Assembly (NCBI RefSeq): GCF_024508275.1
Contig: NZ_CP101989.1
Coordinates: 2,294,001-2,358,000, forward strand
DNA length: 64,000 nt
Source: Cellulomonas wangsupingiae
GTDB lineage: Bacteria > Actinomycetota > Actinomycetes > Actinomycetales > Cellulomonadaceae
Reading direction: 5' to 3'
Shown: piece after piece, positions 51,899-60,669 of the stretch
Layout: the number at the start of each line of letters is the position of its first letter
How positions within the stretch are numbered: the first letter of the stretch is position 1
Program-made: the position numbers and the translations under genes
Notes under the pieces: model-generated
What the model was told of the DNA's origin: nothing
The model's input: only the letters and a program-made list of their open reading frames with translations
The model's database searches: none

Positions 51899-53251
51899 TC
51901 AGGCGCGACGCAGCAGCTCGACCACCTGGAAGGCCATCTCGAGCGACTGCTGGTGGTTCAGGCGCGGGTCGACGAGCGTCTCGTAGCGCCGCGCGAGGCC
52001 CTCGTCGTCGATCTCCTCCGTGCCGCCGAGGACCTCGCTGACGTCGTCGCCCGTGAGCTCGACGTGCAGCCCTCCGGGCACGGTGCCCAGCGCGCGGTGC
52101 ACCTCGAAGAACCCGGCGACCTCGTCCATGACGTCGCTGAAGCGACGGGTCTTGTACCCGCTCGCCGACGTGATCCCGTTGCCGTGCATCGGGTCGCAGA
52201 CCCACGTCACGGGACGCCCGTCGGCCGTCACCTTCTCGACCAGGCCCGGCAGCAGGTCCCGGACCTTGCCGGCGCCCATGCGGGTGACGAACGTCAGCCG
52301 GCCGGGCTCACCCGACGGGTTGAGACGGTCGATCAGCGCGAGCGCGTCGTCACCCGTCGTCGTGGGTCCGAGCTTGACGCCGATCGGGTTCTGCACGCGC
52401 GAGAAGAAGTCGACGTGCGCGGCGTCGAGCTGGCGCGTGCGCTCCCCGATCCACACGAAGTGCGCCGAGCAGACGTACGGCAGGCCCGTGCGCGAGTCGA
52501 TCCGGGTGAGGGGCCGCTCGTAGTCCAGCAGCAGCGCCTCGTGCGCCGAGAAGAAGTCGACCGTGCGCAGCGCGTCGAAGTCGGCACCGCACGCCGCCAT
52601 GAAGCGGATGGCCCGGTCGATCTCCGCGGCGATCTCCTCGTACCGGGAGTACGCGGGGTTCGACGTGAACCCGCGGTTCCACTCGTGGACCCGCAGCAGC
52701 GACGCGAAGCCACCGGTGGTGAACGCGCGGATGAGGTTCAGCGTCGACGCGGACGTGTGGTACGCCTCCAGCAGCCGGGCGGGGTCCGGCGTCCTGGCCT
52801 CCGGGGTGAACGGGAACCCGTTGATGATGTCCCCACGGAACGCGGGCAGCGTCACGCCGTCGCGCGTCTCGACGTCGGACGACCGCGGCTTGGCGTACTG
52901 CCCCGCCATGCGGCCCATCTTGACGACCGGCATGCTGGCGCCGTACGTCAGCACGACCGCCATCTGCAGGATCGTCTTGATCTTGTTGCGGATGTTGTCG
53001 GCCGTGGCCTCGGCGAACGTCTCGGCGCAGTCACCGCCCTGCAGGACGAACGCCTCGCCCCGCGACGCGGCCGCGAGCTGCGACCGCAGCGCGTCCGCCT
53101 CGCCGGCGAACACCAGCGGCGGCAGCGTCGCGAGGCGGTCGCGGACGCGCCGCACGGCCTCGGCGTCGGGCCACTGCGGCTGCTGCCCGGCCGGCAGCGA
53201 CTCCCAGGCGTCGAGCCCGGCGACGACCTGCGGGTCCGGCTCGACGCTCAC
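51899..53251 (-). CDS. aroG: Class II DAHP synthase
   Basis: 450 residues. FVLQGGDCAETFAE (metal Cys), KMGRMAGQYAKPRSS, GRTxPNT-like region, and the terminal HPVxxP replaced by CDPMHGN-HGNGITSASGYKTR place it in the type II family with M. tuberculosis AroG. Catalyses the first step of aromatic amino-acid synthesis. The GTG overlaps the upstream PPi-PFK stop (GTGA), so the two are co-translated. trpD lies 10 kb away. Confidence 0.95.
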   Translation of the reverse strand: MSVEPDPQVVAGLDAWESLPAGQQPQWPDAEAVRRVRDRLATLPPLVFAGEADALRSQLAAASRGEAFVLQGGDCAETFAEATADNIRNKIKTILQMAVVLTYGASMPVVKMGRMAGQYAKPRSSDVETRDGVTLPAFRGDIINGFPFTPEARTPDPARLLEAYHTSASTLNLIRAFTTGGFASLLRVHEWNRGFTSNPAYSRYEEIAAEIDRAIRFMAACGADFDALRTVDFFSAHEALLLDYERPLTRIDSRTGLPYVCSAHFVWIGERTRQLDAAHVDFFSRVQNPIGVKLGPTTTGDDALALIDRLNPSGEPGRLTFVTRMGAGKVRDLLPGLVEKVTADGRPVTWVCDPMHGNGITSASGYKTRRFSDVMDEVAGFFEVHRALGTVPGGLHVELTGDDVSEVLGGTEEIDDEGLARRYETLVDPRLNHQQSLEMAFQVVELLRRA

Positions 53252-54468
53252 GAGTGGCTCGCCGGCACGAGGGTCTGCCCGATGTCGGCGAGGAGCGCGC
53301 CGAACCAGGGCTGCGACACGTCGAACGCCTTGCCACCGGCGATGCGCGGGAACTCGATGGCCCGCAGGCGGTCGCCGTTCTCCTCGTCGTGCCCGATGAC
53401 GCCGGACTCGCCGCGCAGCGCGCACTCGACGGCCAGGTCCGTCATCGACTTGATGAGGCGCAGGTCCTCGGCGTTCGCCGCCGCGGCGCGCGAGTAGTAG
53501 CCCGACTTCTGGACCATGACCTTCTCGGCACCGAGCTTGTCGGCGAACTGCTTGGCGAACCACTGGCCCGGGTTGATCGTGTCGAGCTTGACGTGCCCGA
53601 ACGGGTCCCGCTCCGGAGGCGTGCCGGCGGCCTCGAGCTGCTCGACGATCTCGTGCATGCCCGCACCCTCGGAAAGGAAGATGTTGACGTTGCCCTGCTC
53701 GTCCATGACCTGCTTGAGGCGCGCGGCCTCGGCGTCGATGTCGAGCGCGAGCTCGGGCAGGAAGACGGCGTGGATGTCCCAGCGCTCGCGCGACAGGCCG
53801 ATGCCGGGCACCCACTCCTGCAGGTCGAGCCACTTGCGGTACTCGGCGGCGGCCGCGGCGGTCAGCCACCCGCAGTGCCGCCCCATGACCTCGTGCACGA
53901 TGAGCATGCGCGGGCCGGAGCGGTGCTCGCCGATGATGTTCGCGGCGAAGCCGGCGGCCTCCTCGGCCGCCGTCCACGCACCCAGCGACTGGCGGATCGG
54001 CACGACGTCGTTGTCGATCGTCTTGGGCAGCCCCACGACGGTCAGCTCGTAGCCGTTGTCGTGCAGGTACGCGGCGAGGTCCGCGGCCGTCGTGTTGGTG
54101 TCGTCGCCGCCGATCGTGTGCAGCACGTCCACGCCGTCGGCCTTGAGGCGCTCGGCCGCGACCTTCAGCGGGTCCTCGCCCTCGGCGACCAGACCCCGCT
54201 TGACGCAGTCCTTGGCGTTGGTGAGCTTGACCCGCGAGTTGCCGATGGGCGAGCCACCGAAGCGGTGGAGGATGCCGGCCTTGGCGCGCACCTCGGGCGT
54301 GACCGTGATGCTGTCACCCCGCAGCAGGCCGTGGTAGCCGTGCTGGTAGGCGATGATCTCGACCTCGGGGGCGATCTCCGTGTAGCGCTCGATGAGCCCA
54401 CCGACGGCGGAGGACAGGCAGGGAGCGAAACCGCCGGCGGTCAGAAGGGCGACACGACGGACCGACAT
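53248..54468 (-). CDS. pfp: PPi-dependent 6-phosphofructokinase
   Basis: 406 residues. Motifs LLTAGGFAPCLSSAV, HTIGGDDTNTTAADLA and LPKTIDNDVVPI. The Asp of GGDD and Lys of PKTID are the residues that select PPi over ATP (ATP-PFKs have GGDG and PGTID). Reaction: fructose-6-P + PPi to fructose-1,6-bisP + Pi, reversible. Overlaps the DAHP synthase by four bases, tying glycolysis to aromatic synthesis (both need or give PEP/E4P-linked intermediates; inference). Confidence 0.93.
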   Translation of the reverse strand: MSVRRVALLTAGGFAPCLSSAVGGLIERYTEIAPEVEIIAYQHGYHGLLRGDSITVTPEVRAKAGILHRFGGSPIGNSRVKLTNAKDCVKRGLVAEGEDPLKVAAERLKADGVDVLHTIGGDDTNTTAADLAAYLHDNGYELTVVGLPKTIDNDVVPIRQSLGAWTAAEEAAGFAANIIGEHRSGPRMLIVHEVMGRHCGWLTAAAAAEYRKWLDLQEWVPGIGLSRERWDIHAVFLPELALDIDAEAARLKQVMDEQGNVNIFLSEGAGMHEIVEQLEAAGTPPERDPFGHVKLDTINPGQWFAKQFADKLGAEKVMVQKSGYYSRAAAANAEDLRLIKSMTDLAVECALRGESGVIGHDEENGDRLRAIEFPRIAGGKAFDVSQPWFGALLADIGQTLVPASHS

Positions 54469-54659
54469 GGGACACACCTCTCGTTGGCACAGCACTGACG
54501 GACGCGGCGCGGGACGACGTGCCCGGCCGGCGCCCAGCGTGGGGCCCTGCGACGACGCCCCGCCGGGACCGAGGTCCTCCGGCGGTCCGTCGTCCAGGTG
54601 ACGGCGGGCACGCACCCCGACGGGCACGCGCACGGGCCCGACGCACGTCCGGGTCCACC

Positions 54660-55454
54660 TCATCCTACTGACGGCGGCGCCTCGTCCTGCGGCGGGACCG
54701 GAACCTGGACATCGGGCACGGGCCGGCCGCCCGGCGCCGCCGGCATGCGGCCACCGCCGTCGACGTCCTGGTGGCCCGTCGCGATGCGCGCCTTCTGCGT
54801 CGCGGCGTAGACGTCGACGTACTCCTGGCCGGACAGGCTCATGATCGCGTACATGATCTCGTCGGTGACCGAGCGCAGGATGAACCTGTCGTTCTCCATG
54901 CCGCGGTAGCGGGAGAAGTCCATGGGTTCGCCGATGACCACGCCGATGCGCATGACCTTCGGGATGCGTCGCCCGAGCGGCTGGGCGACGTCGGTGCCGA
55001 CCATCGCCACCGGGACGACCGGCGCGCCGGACTCGAGCGCGAGCCGCGCGACGCCCGTCTTGCCGCGGTAGAGCCGCCCGTCGGGGCTGCGCGTGCCCTC
55101 GGGGTAGATGCCGAACAGCCCGCCCTCGGAGAGTCGGCGCAGCCCGGTGCGCAGGGCGGCCTCGCCGGCCTTGCCGCCCCCACGGTCGACGGGGATCGTG
55201 CCGACGCCGCGCATGAACCCCGCGGTCAGGCGCCCTTTGAGACCGGCACCGGTGAAGTACTCCTGCTTGCCGATGAACACGATCTCGCGGTCCAGCACCA
55301 GCGGCAGGAAGAACGAGTCGATGACCGCCAGGTGGTTGCCGGCGAGGATCGCACCCCCTTCGGCCGGGACGTGCTCCGCACCACGGACCCACGGCCGGTA
55401 GATCAGGCGCAGCACGGGTCCGACGAACACCCGCTTCATCAACCAGTAGAACAA
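54660..55454 (-). CDS. 1-Acylglycerol-3-phosphate acyltransferase (PlsC-like)
   Basis: 264 residues. HX4D motif NHLAVIDSF (about 37-45), glycerol-P motif FIGKQEYF, EGT motif YPEGTRSPDG and PVVPVAMVGTD. Membrane-associated lysophosphatidate acylation in phospholipid synthesis. TTG start at 55454 with AGGAG, because the typical N-terminus LFYWLMKRVFVGPVLR of the family begins there; ATG 55439 is the alternative. Pro-rich tail. Confidence 0.9.
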   Translation of the reverse strand: MFYWLMKRVFVGPVLRLIYRPWVRGAEHVPAEGGAILAGNHLAVIDSFFLPLVLDREIVFIGKQEYFTGAGLKGRLTAGFMRGVGTIPVDRGGGKAGEAALRTGLRRLSEGGLFGIYPEGTRSPDGRLYRGKTGVARLALESGAPVVPVAMVGTDVAQPLGRRIPKVMRIGVVIGEPMDFSRYRGMENDRFILRSVTDEIMYAIMSLSGQEYVDVYAATQKARIATGHQDVDGGGRMPAAPGGRPVPDVQVPVPPQDEAPPSVG

Positions 55455-55562
55455 CGTGTCTCCTCGCTCGACGTCCACCGCGCCGCCGTCCTCCCGCCGG
55501 ACACCGGTCGGCTCCGTGGACCCGCCACCGACCGCGACAGGCCGGTACGTCGGGTCCGACTC

Positions 55563-55568
55563 TAGAGT
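55563..55568 (+). promoter_or_regulatory. Leaderless promoter -10 box (TAGAGT)
   Basis: TAGAGT ends six bases before the ATG at 55575. Confidence 0.5.
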
Positions 55569-55574
55569 GCTCCC

Positions 55575-56195
55575 ATGGACGCACGTCCCGACGACGACGC
55601 CGGCGCCGACGGCACCAACGGCGCGCACGGTGCCCCGGGCACCCCGGGAGGGACCCCCGACGAGCAGCAGGCAGCGGCCGACGAGGGCACTGCGGCGCGC
55701 TCGGACGACCGGCCCGCGTCGCACCCGGACCCCGCACCGGCACCCGGTGACGACGAGGTCTGGGCGTCGATCGTCGCCCGGCTGTCGGACGTCGGCACGG
55801 ACCCCGAGCCGCCGCCGGAGCGTCGCGTGCTGCGCCGCGCGACGGACGACGACGTGCCGGACGCGGCCGACGACGTGCCCGCGGTCGTGCCGGTGGGCCG
55901 CGACTGGGACGGCACGTCGCAGTACGACACGGCCGAGGACGCGGTCGACGACCTCGAGCACTTCGTGCCCGCCGACCCCGGACCGGTGCTCGGTGGCGAC
56001 CCGCTCCTGACGCTCGCGTGGTGCGCCACCGCCGGTGTGCCCCTGTTCATGCTCGTGGTCGTCGTCGCGTGGCAGGACGCACCGACGATCCTCGTCCGGA
56101 CGGCGGCCGTCGTGTTCGTCGTGGCCGTGGCGGTGCTCGTGTGGCGGATGCCGCAACGCCGGGAGCCGTCCGACGACGACGGCGCCGTGGTCTGA
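55575..56195 (+). CDS. Acidic two-helix membrane protein, hypothetical
   Basis: 206 residues. The first 130 are disordered and acidic (many Asp, Ala, Pro, Gly). Two membrane helices follow near the C-terminus (LLTLAWCATAGVPLFMLVVVV and VRTAAVVFVVAVAVLVW), ending in a short basic/acidic tail. No known domain. Divergent from PlsC. Possibly a small regulator of lipid or wall enzymes; no direct evidence. Confidence 0.72.
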   Translation: MDARPDDDAGADGTNGAHGAPGTPGGTPDEQQAAADEGTAARSDDRPASHPDPAPAPGDDEVWASIVARLSDVGTDPEPPPERRVLRRATDDDVPDAADDVPAVVPVGRDWDGTSQYDTAEDAVDDLEHFVPADPGPVLGGDPLLTLAWCATAGVPLFMLVVVVAWQDAPTILVRTAAVVFVVAVAVLVWRMPQRREPSDDDGAVV

Positions 56196-56235
56196 CGCGT
56201 CGGACCGGCCCGGCGCGCGCCGGCGACCGGTCGGC

Positions 56236-57183
56236 TCAGACCCGTGCGAGGTCGGCGGCGCCGACCATCCCGGCGTCGTTGCCCATGTCGGCGACCACGA
56301 TCGTCGCCTCCGGGCGGTGCCCGCGGCCCGACAGCTGCTCCCCGAACGCCTTGCGCGCGGGGACGAGCAGCAGGTCGCCCGCCGCGCTGACACCCCCGCC
56401 GATCACGAAGATCTCGGGGTCCAGCAGCGCGGCGACGCTCGCCGCACCCTCCCCCACCCAGCGGCCGACCTCGGTGAGCAGGTCGACGGCGAGCGCGTCG
56501 CCGTCCTGCGCGGCGCGGGTGACGAGCGGCCCGGTGATCGCGTCCGCGCGCCCCCCCGCGAGCGCCAGCAGGCCCGCGGCGCGCTCCGGCTGCGTGATCG
56601 CGGTCGCCTGCGCGTCGCGCACGAGGGCGGACCCGGAGACGTACTGCTCCCAGCAGCCCTCGTGCCCGCAGCCGCAGTAGTGCCCGCCGGGGACGACGCG
56701 CATGTGCCCGATCTCCGCCGCGGCCCCCCACGCACCGCGCGCGAGGCGGCCGTTCATGACGATGGCGCCGCCCAGCCCGGTGCCGAGCGTCAGCATCACC
56801 ATGTCCTGCACGTCGCGTCCGACGCCGAAGCGGAACTCCGCCCAGCCCGCGGCGTTCGCGTCGTTCTCGACGACGATCCGCACGCCGGGGTCGCCGATCA
56901 GCGCGGCCACGTTGTCGCGCAGCGGGTACTCGCGCCAGGCGATGTTGGGCGCGAAGAGCACGCGCGCACGGTCGGAGGCGACGAACCCCGCCGCGGCCAG
57001 GCCGACCTCGCACACCTCGTAGGACGCGCTCAGCTCGCGGTACACGTCCGCGATCGCGGCGTCGATGCTCGCGACGTCGTCGGGGTCGGTGTCCCGGCGG
57101 GTCTGCGCGAGGATCGTGCCCTCGTCGTCGACCACGCCCGCCGCGATCTTCGTCCCGCCGATGTCGACCCCGATGGCGTGCAT
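56236..57183 (-). CDS. ROK-family glucokinase
   Basis: 315 residues. The ATP loop is VDIGGTKIAAGVVD; the ROK signature includes EIGHMRVVPGG and the zinc site CGCGHEGCWE. The substrate Asp lies in ENDANAAGWAEFRFG. It phosphorylates glucose, or a similar hexose, with ATP. Full length, no HTH, so kinase rather than repressor. Convergent with the membrane protein before it. Confidence 0.92.
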   Translation of the reverse strand: MHAIGVDIGGTKIAAGVVDDEGTILAQTRRDTDPDDVASIDAAIADVYRELSASYEVCEVGLAAAGFVASDRARVLFAPNIAWREYPLRDNVAALIGDPGVRIVVENDANAAGWAEFRFGVGRDVQDMVMLTLGTGLGGAIVMNGRLARGAWGAAAEIGHMRVVPGGHYCGCGHEGCWEQYVSGSALVRDAQATAITQPERAAGLLALAGGRADAITGPLVTRAAQDGDALAVDLLTEVGRWVGEGAASVAALLDPEIFVIGGGVSAAGDLLLVPARKAFGEQLSGRGHRPEATIVVADMGNDAGMVGAADLARV

Positions 57184-57374
57184 GTCCCTGGTCCGCTCCT
57201 GCCCTCGCCGCCACGCGTCGCTCGCGCAGCGCCACCACGCTAGCCGTAGTCACCGTCGTGCGAGAGCGCGCCCACACCCACGGGGCTCCGCGCGGGGCGC
57301 AGGCGCAGGTGAGAGGCGTGCGCGACGCCCGACACCACCCGGACCCGGACACGTGACCAGGGACCGACGTCCCG

Positions 57375-57380
57375 TATCCT
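57375..57380 (+). promoter_or_regulatory. -10 box of the acyl-CoA ligase gene
   Basis: TATCCT, with a normal 30-base leader and CTGGAG Shine-Dalgarno before ATG 57417. Confidence 0.4.
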
Positions 57381-57416
57381 CATGCCACGCTTCGCCCCAC
57401 TGCCACTGGAGTCAGC

Positions 57417-59219
57417 ATGGACGAGTCCCACAGCCCCCTGCTCGTCGAGGTCGATCCGTCGGACAACCTCAACGACCTGCTCGCGTCCCGGGTCCGCAGC
57501 ACGCCGGACCGCGTCCTCGTCGAGCGGCACGTCGACGGCCGCTGGCTGCCGACGACCGCCCGTGAGTACGACGCCGAGATCGTCGCCGCCGCGCGCGGTC
57601 TGGTCGCCAAGGGCGTGCAGCCCGGCGACCGCGTCGGCATCATGTCGCGCACCCGCTACGAGTGGTCGCTGCTGGACTGGGCGACGTGGGCGGCGGGCGC
57701 GGTGCCCGTGCCGCTGTACGAGACGTCGTCCGCCGAGCAGGTCGCCTGGATCCTGACCGACGCCGACGTCAGCCTGCTGGTCGTCGAGACGGCCGCGCAC
57801 GCCGAGCTCGTCGCGGAGGTCCGTGACCAGGCCACGTCCCTGCGCGAGGTGCTCGTGATCGACGAGGGGGCCGTCGACGCGCTGGTCGCCGCCGGGGCCG
57901 ACGTCGAGGAGGCGGAGATCGCCCGGCGGCGCGGCCTGGCCGCGCGCGACGACCTCGCGACCGTGATCTACACGTCGGGCACCACGGGCCGGCCCAAGGG
58001 TGTCGAGCTGACCCACGGCAACTTCTCCGCGCTGACCATCAACGCGGTGGAGAAGCTCAACGTCGTCGTCTCGACGCCGGGCGCCCGCACGATGCTGTTC
58101 ATGCCTCTCGCGCACGTGTTCGCGCGCTTCGTCCACGTCCTGACGATCCCCGCGGGCGCGGTCCTGGGCCACTGGCCCGACACCAGGACGCTCGTCGAGG
58201 GGATCGGCACGTTCCGGCCGACGTTCATCCTGTCCGTGCCGCGGGTGTTCGAGAAGGTGTACAACTCCGCGGAGCAGAAGGCGGCCGCCGGCGGCAAGGG
58301 CGCGATCTTCCAGCGCGCCGCGAAGACGTCGATCGTCTACTCCCGCGCGCTCGACACGCCGCGCGGCCCCAGCCCGTGGCTGCGGCTGCAGCACAAGGTC
58401 GCCGACGTGCTCGTCCTGTCGAAGCTGCGCAAGGTGCTCGGCGGGCAGGTGGAGTGGGCGATCTCCGGCGGCGCCCCCCTCGGCGAGCGGCTCGGCCACT
58501 TCTACCGCGGCGTCGGCCTCAAAGTGCTCGAGGGCTACGGCCTGACGGAGACCACGGCCCCGGCGACCGTCAACCTGCCGGAGCGGACCAAGATCGGGAC
58601 GGTCGGTCCGGCGCTGCCGGGCACCTCGCTGCGCATCGCCGCGGACGGCGAGATCGAGATCAAGGGCATCCAGGTCTTCCGCGGCTACCACGAGAACGCG
58701 CAGGCGACGGAGGAGTCGCTGCACGACGGGTGGTTCCGGACCGGCGACCTCGGGGCCCTCGACGAGGACGGCTTCCTGACGATCACGGGCCGCAAGAAGG
58801 AGATCATCGTGACGGCGGGCGGCAAGAACGTCGCGCCGAGCGTGCTCGAGGACCGGCTGCGCGGCCACCCCCTGGTCAGCCAGGTCGTGGTCGTCGGTGA
58901 CCAGCGCCCCTTCATCGGGGCGCTCGTGACGCTGGACCCCGAGGGCGTCCCGGGGTGGCTCACCGCGCACGGCAAGCCCTCGATGACGATCGAGGAGGCC
59001 GCGAAGGACCCCGACGTGCTCGCGTCGCTCGACAAGGCCGTCGAGCGCACGAACAAGGCCGTCTCGCGCGCCGAGTCCATCCGTCGGTACCGCATCCTCG
59101 ACCGTGACCTCACGATCGCGGACGGGTACCTCACGCCGAAGCTGAGCGTGCGGCGGGCCGAGGTGCTCAAGGACTTCGCCGCCGACGTCGAGGCGCTCTA
59201 CACCGACGGCGCCCGCTGA
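57417..59219 (+). CDS. Long-chain fatty acyl-CoA ligase (FadD15-like)
   Basis: 600 residues. AMP-binding motif YTSGTTGRPKGVELTH (about 180-196), GYGLTETTAPATV, and the hinge DGWFRTGDLGALDEDGFLTITGR, KKEIIVTAGGKNVAPSVLED. Activates fatty acids to acyl-AMP and then acyl-CoA. Homologues in the M. tuberculosis region are FadD15 (Rv2187). Cytoplasmic. Confidence 0.92.
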   Translation: MDESHSPLLVEVDPSDNLNDLLASRVRSTPDRVLVERHVDGRWLPTTAREYDAEIVAAARGLVAKGVQPGDRVGIMSRTRYEWSLLDWATWAAGAVPVPLYETSSAEQVAWILTDADVSLLVVETAAHAELVAEVRDQATSLREVLVIDEGAVDALVAAGADVEEAEIARRRGLAARDDLATVIYTSGTTGRPKGVELTHGNFSALTINAVEKLNVVVSTPGARTMLFMPLAHVFARFVHVLTIPAGAVLGHWPDTRTLVEGIGTFRPTFILSVPRVFEKVYNSAEQKAAAGGKGAIFQRAAKTSIVYSRALDTPRGPSPWLRLQHKVADVLVLSKLRKVLGGQVEWAISGGAPLGERLGHFYRGVGLKVLEGYGLTETTAPATVNLPERTKIGTVGPALPGTSLRIAADGEIEIKGIQVFRGYHENAQATEESLHDGWFRTGDLGALDEDGFLTITGRKKEIIVTAGGKNVAPSVLEDRLRGHPLVSQVVVVGDQRPFIGALVTLDPEGVPGWLTAHGKPSMTIEEAAKDPDVLASLDKAVERTNKAVSRAESIRRYRILDRDLTIADGYLTPKLSVRRAEVLKDFAADVEALYTDGAR

Positions 59220-59224
59220 GCGGC

Positions 59225-59288
59225 CGCCCGGACGTCTCGTCCGGGCGTCTGGCCCGTGCCCCCGGACCCCCGGTCCGGGGGCACGGGC
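59225..59288. terminator. Two tandem terminators
   Basis: First hairpin 59225-59247 (10-bp arms, loop TCT); second 59252-59288 (17-bp perfect arms, loop CCC). They end the converging acyl-CoA ligase and NYN genes. Confidence 0.9.
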
Positions 59289-59318
59289 ATGTCCGGACCC
59301 GCACTCCTCGCGGCGTCC

Positions 59319-60596
59319 TCAGCGTCGGCGCAACCGCTCGACGAGCGTCGCCGAGGGGACCGCCCACGCCCCCGCGCCCTCGACGTCGTGCACGACCTCG
59401 CGGTCGGACGTCGCCACGACCAGCACGCGTCCCGCAGGCTCGGCGGCCACGAGCCGGCGCAGCAGGTCGTCGGCGGTCTCGCCGGCGGTGAACAGCACCC
59501 GGACCCCGCGCACCGCGGCGACGGGACGCAGGCCCGGCTGCCCGTCGAAGCAGCACGTCACCTCGGCCCCGGTCTGGGCGGCGAGCGCTGCCATGCCGTC
59601 GACCAGCAGGCGACGCTGGTCGACGAGCGTCGTGTGCGGCCAGCCCGTCTTCGAGACGTTGTAGCCGTCCACGAGCAGGTGAGCCCGCGGCAGCCGGAGC
59701 AGGTCGTCGAGCAGCACGGGGTCGTCGACGGACCGCCCCCGCGACGACGGCCGCGGGTGCGGCGCCACCTCGGGCGGCGCCACGAGGTCAGCCGGCAGGT
59801 CGCGCACCGGGGGCAGCGCCAGCTCGGCACGCAGGCCGCTCGCGGCGTCCACGACCGTGTCGAGCAGCAGCCGGACGCGCGTCTCCGCGAGGCGCTGGCC
59901 GGTGCGCGCCTCGTCCCGGACCGCCGCACGCTCCGCGGCGACGGCACGCAGGTCGGCCGCGGCGAGCGCGCGCTCGTCCGCGGCGGCGGCGAGGTCGGCG
60001 GCGGCACGCTCGGCGTCCTTCTCGGCGGCGGCGGCCAGTGCGCGCGCCTCGCTGCGTGCGCGGTCCGCGTCGGACCGGAGCCTGCGCAGCTCGCGCTGGA
60101 GCCCGGCGAGCTCGTCGCGGGCGGCTCTCTCACCGTCGCGGGCGGCGGCGAGCTCGGTACGCAGCCGCGCGACCTCGCGCTCGGCCCCCTCGAGCCGGCG
60201 GGCTGCGGCGCCGTCGTCCGCTCCCGGGTCGGACGGCGGGACCAGGTGCTCCCACGGCAGGTGCCGCAGCCACGCGCCGACCGCGTCGTCGAGCGCCGCC
60301 ACCGGCCCGTCGGTGGGCGCCGCCGCGCCGCCCGCCGCCTCGTGGTTCTCCACCCACGCCCGACCCACGCGGGCGCGGAACTCCGGGTCGTCGCGCAGCG
60401 CCGCCCACAGCGGCAGCGCGCCGGCGGCGGCGCGTCGACGCGGCGCGAACCGCCGCACGGCCACCAACGACGGCGGCGTCCGGGCGGGCTCGATGTCCGC
60501 GAGCACGTCGGCGGCCAGCCGGACGAGTGCAGCACGCAACGCCTCGGGCACGTCCGCGCCCTCCCCGGCGCCCGGGCTGTGCTCCTGACCTGCCAT
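59319..60596 (-). CDS. NYN-domain (YacP-like) ribonuclease-like protein
   Basis: 425 residues. The N-terminal ~130 residues are helical, then a ~120-residue coiled coil (many A/R/E heptads). The C-terminal YacP-type NYN nuclease starts at HLLVDGYNVSKTGWP (Asp in VDGYN) and continues with AEVTCCFDGQ and ATSDREVV. NYN proteins act as PIN-like RNases. A TAGGCT box precedes ATG 60596 by six bases. Divergent from the nuclease fusion. Confidence 0.85.
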   Translation of the reverse strand: MAGQEHSPGAGEGADVPEALRAALVRLAADVLADIEPARTPPSLVAVRRFAPRRRAAAGALPLWAALRDDPEFRARVGRAWVENHEAAGGAAAPTDGPVAALDDAVGAWLRHLPWEHLVPPSDPGADDGAAARRLEGAEREVARLRTELAAARDGERAARDELAGLQRELRRLRSDADRARSEARALAAAAEKDAERAAADLAAAADERALAAADLRAVAAERAAVRDEARTGQRLAETRVRLLLDTVVDAASGLRAELALPPVRDLPADLVAPPEVAPHPRPSSRGRSVDDPVLLDDLLRLPRAHLLVDGYNVSKTGWPHTTLVDQRRLLVDGMAALAAQTGAEVTCCFDGQPGLRPVAAVRGVRVLFTAGETADDLLRRLVAAEPAGRVLVVATSDREVVHDVEGAGAWAVPSATLVERLRRR

Positions 60597-60602
60597 GACG
60601 CC

Positions 60603-60662
60603 AGCCTAGGCGTGCGCCCGCCCCGCGCCCGCCCGGGTCCTGTCGGTCGTGCCCGGTACCGT
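60603..60662. promoter_or_regulatory. Divergent leaderless promoters
   Basis: TAGGCT (minus, 60603-60608) six bases from the NYN ATG, and TACCGT (plus, 60657-60662) seven bases from the nuclease ATG. The two -10 boxes face away from each other. Confidence 0.5.
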
Positions 60663-60669
60663 CCGCCAC

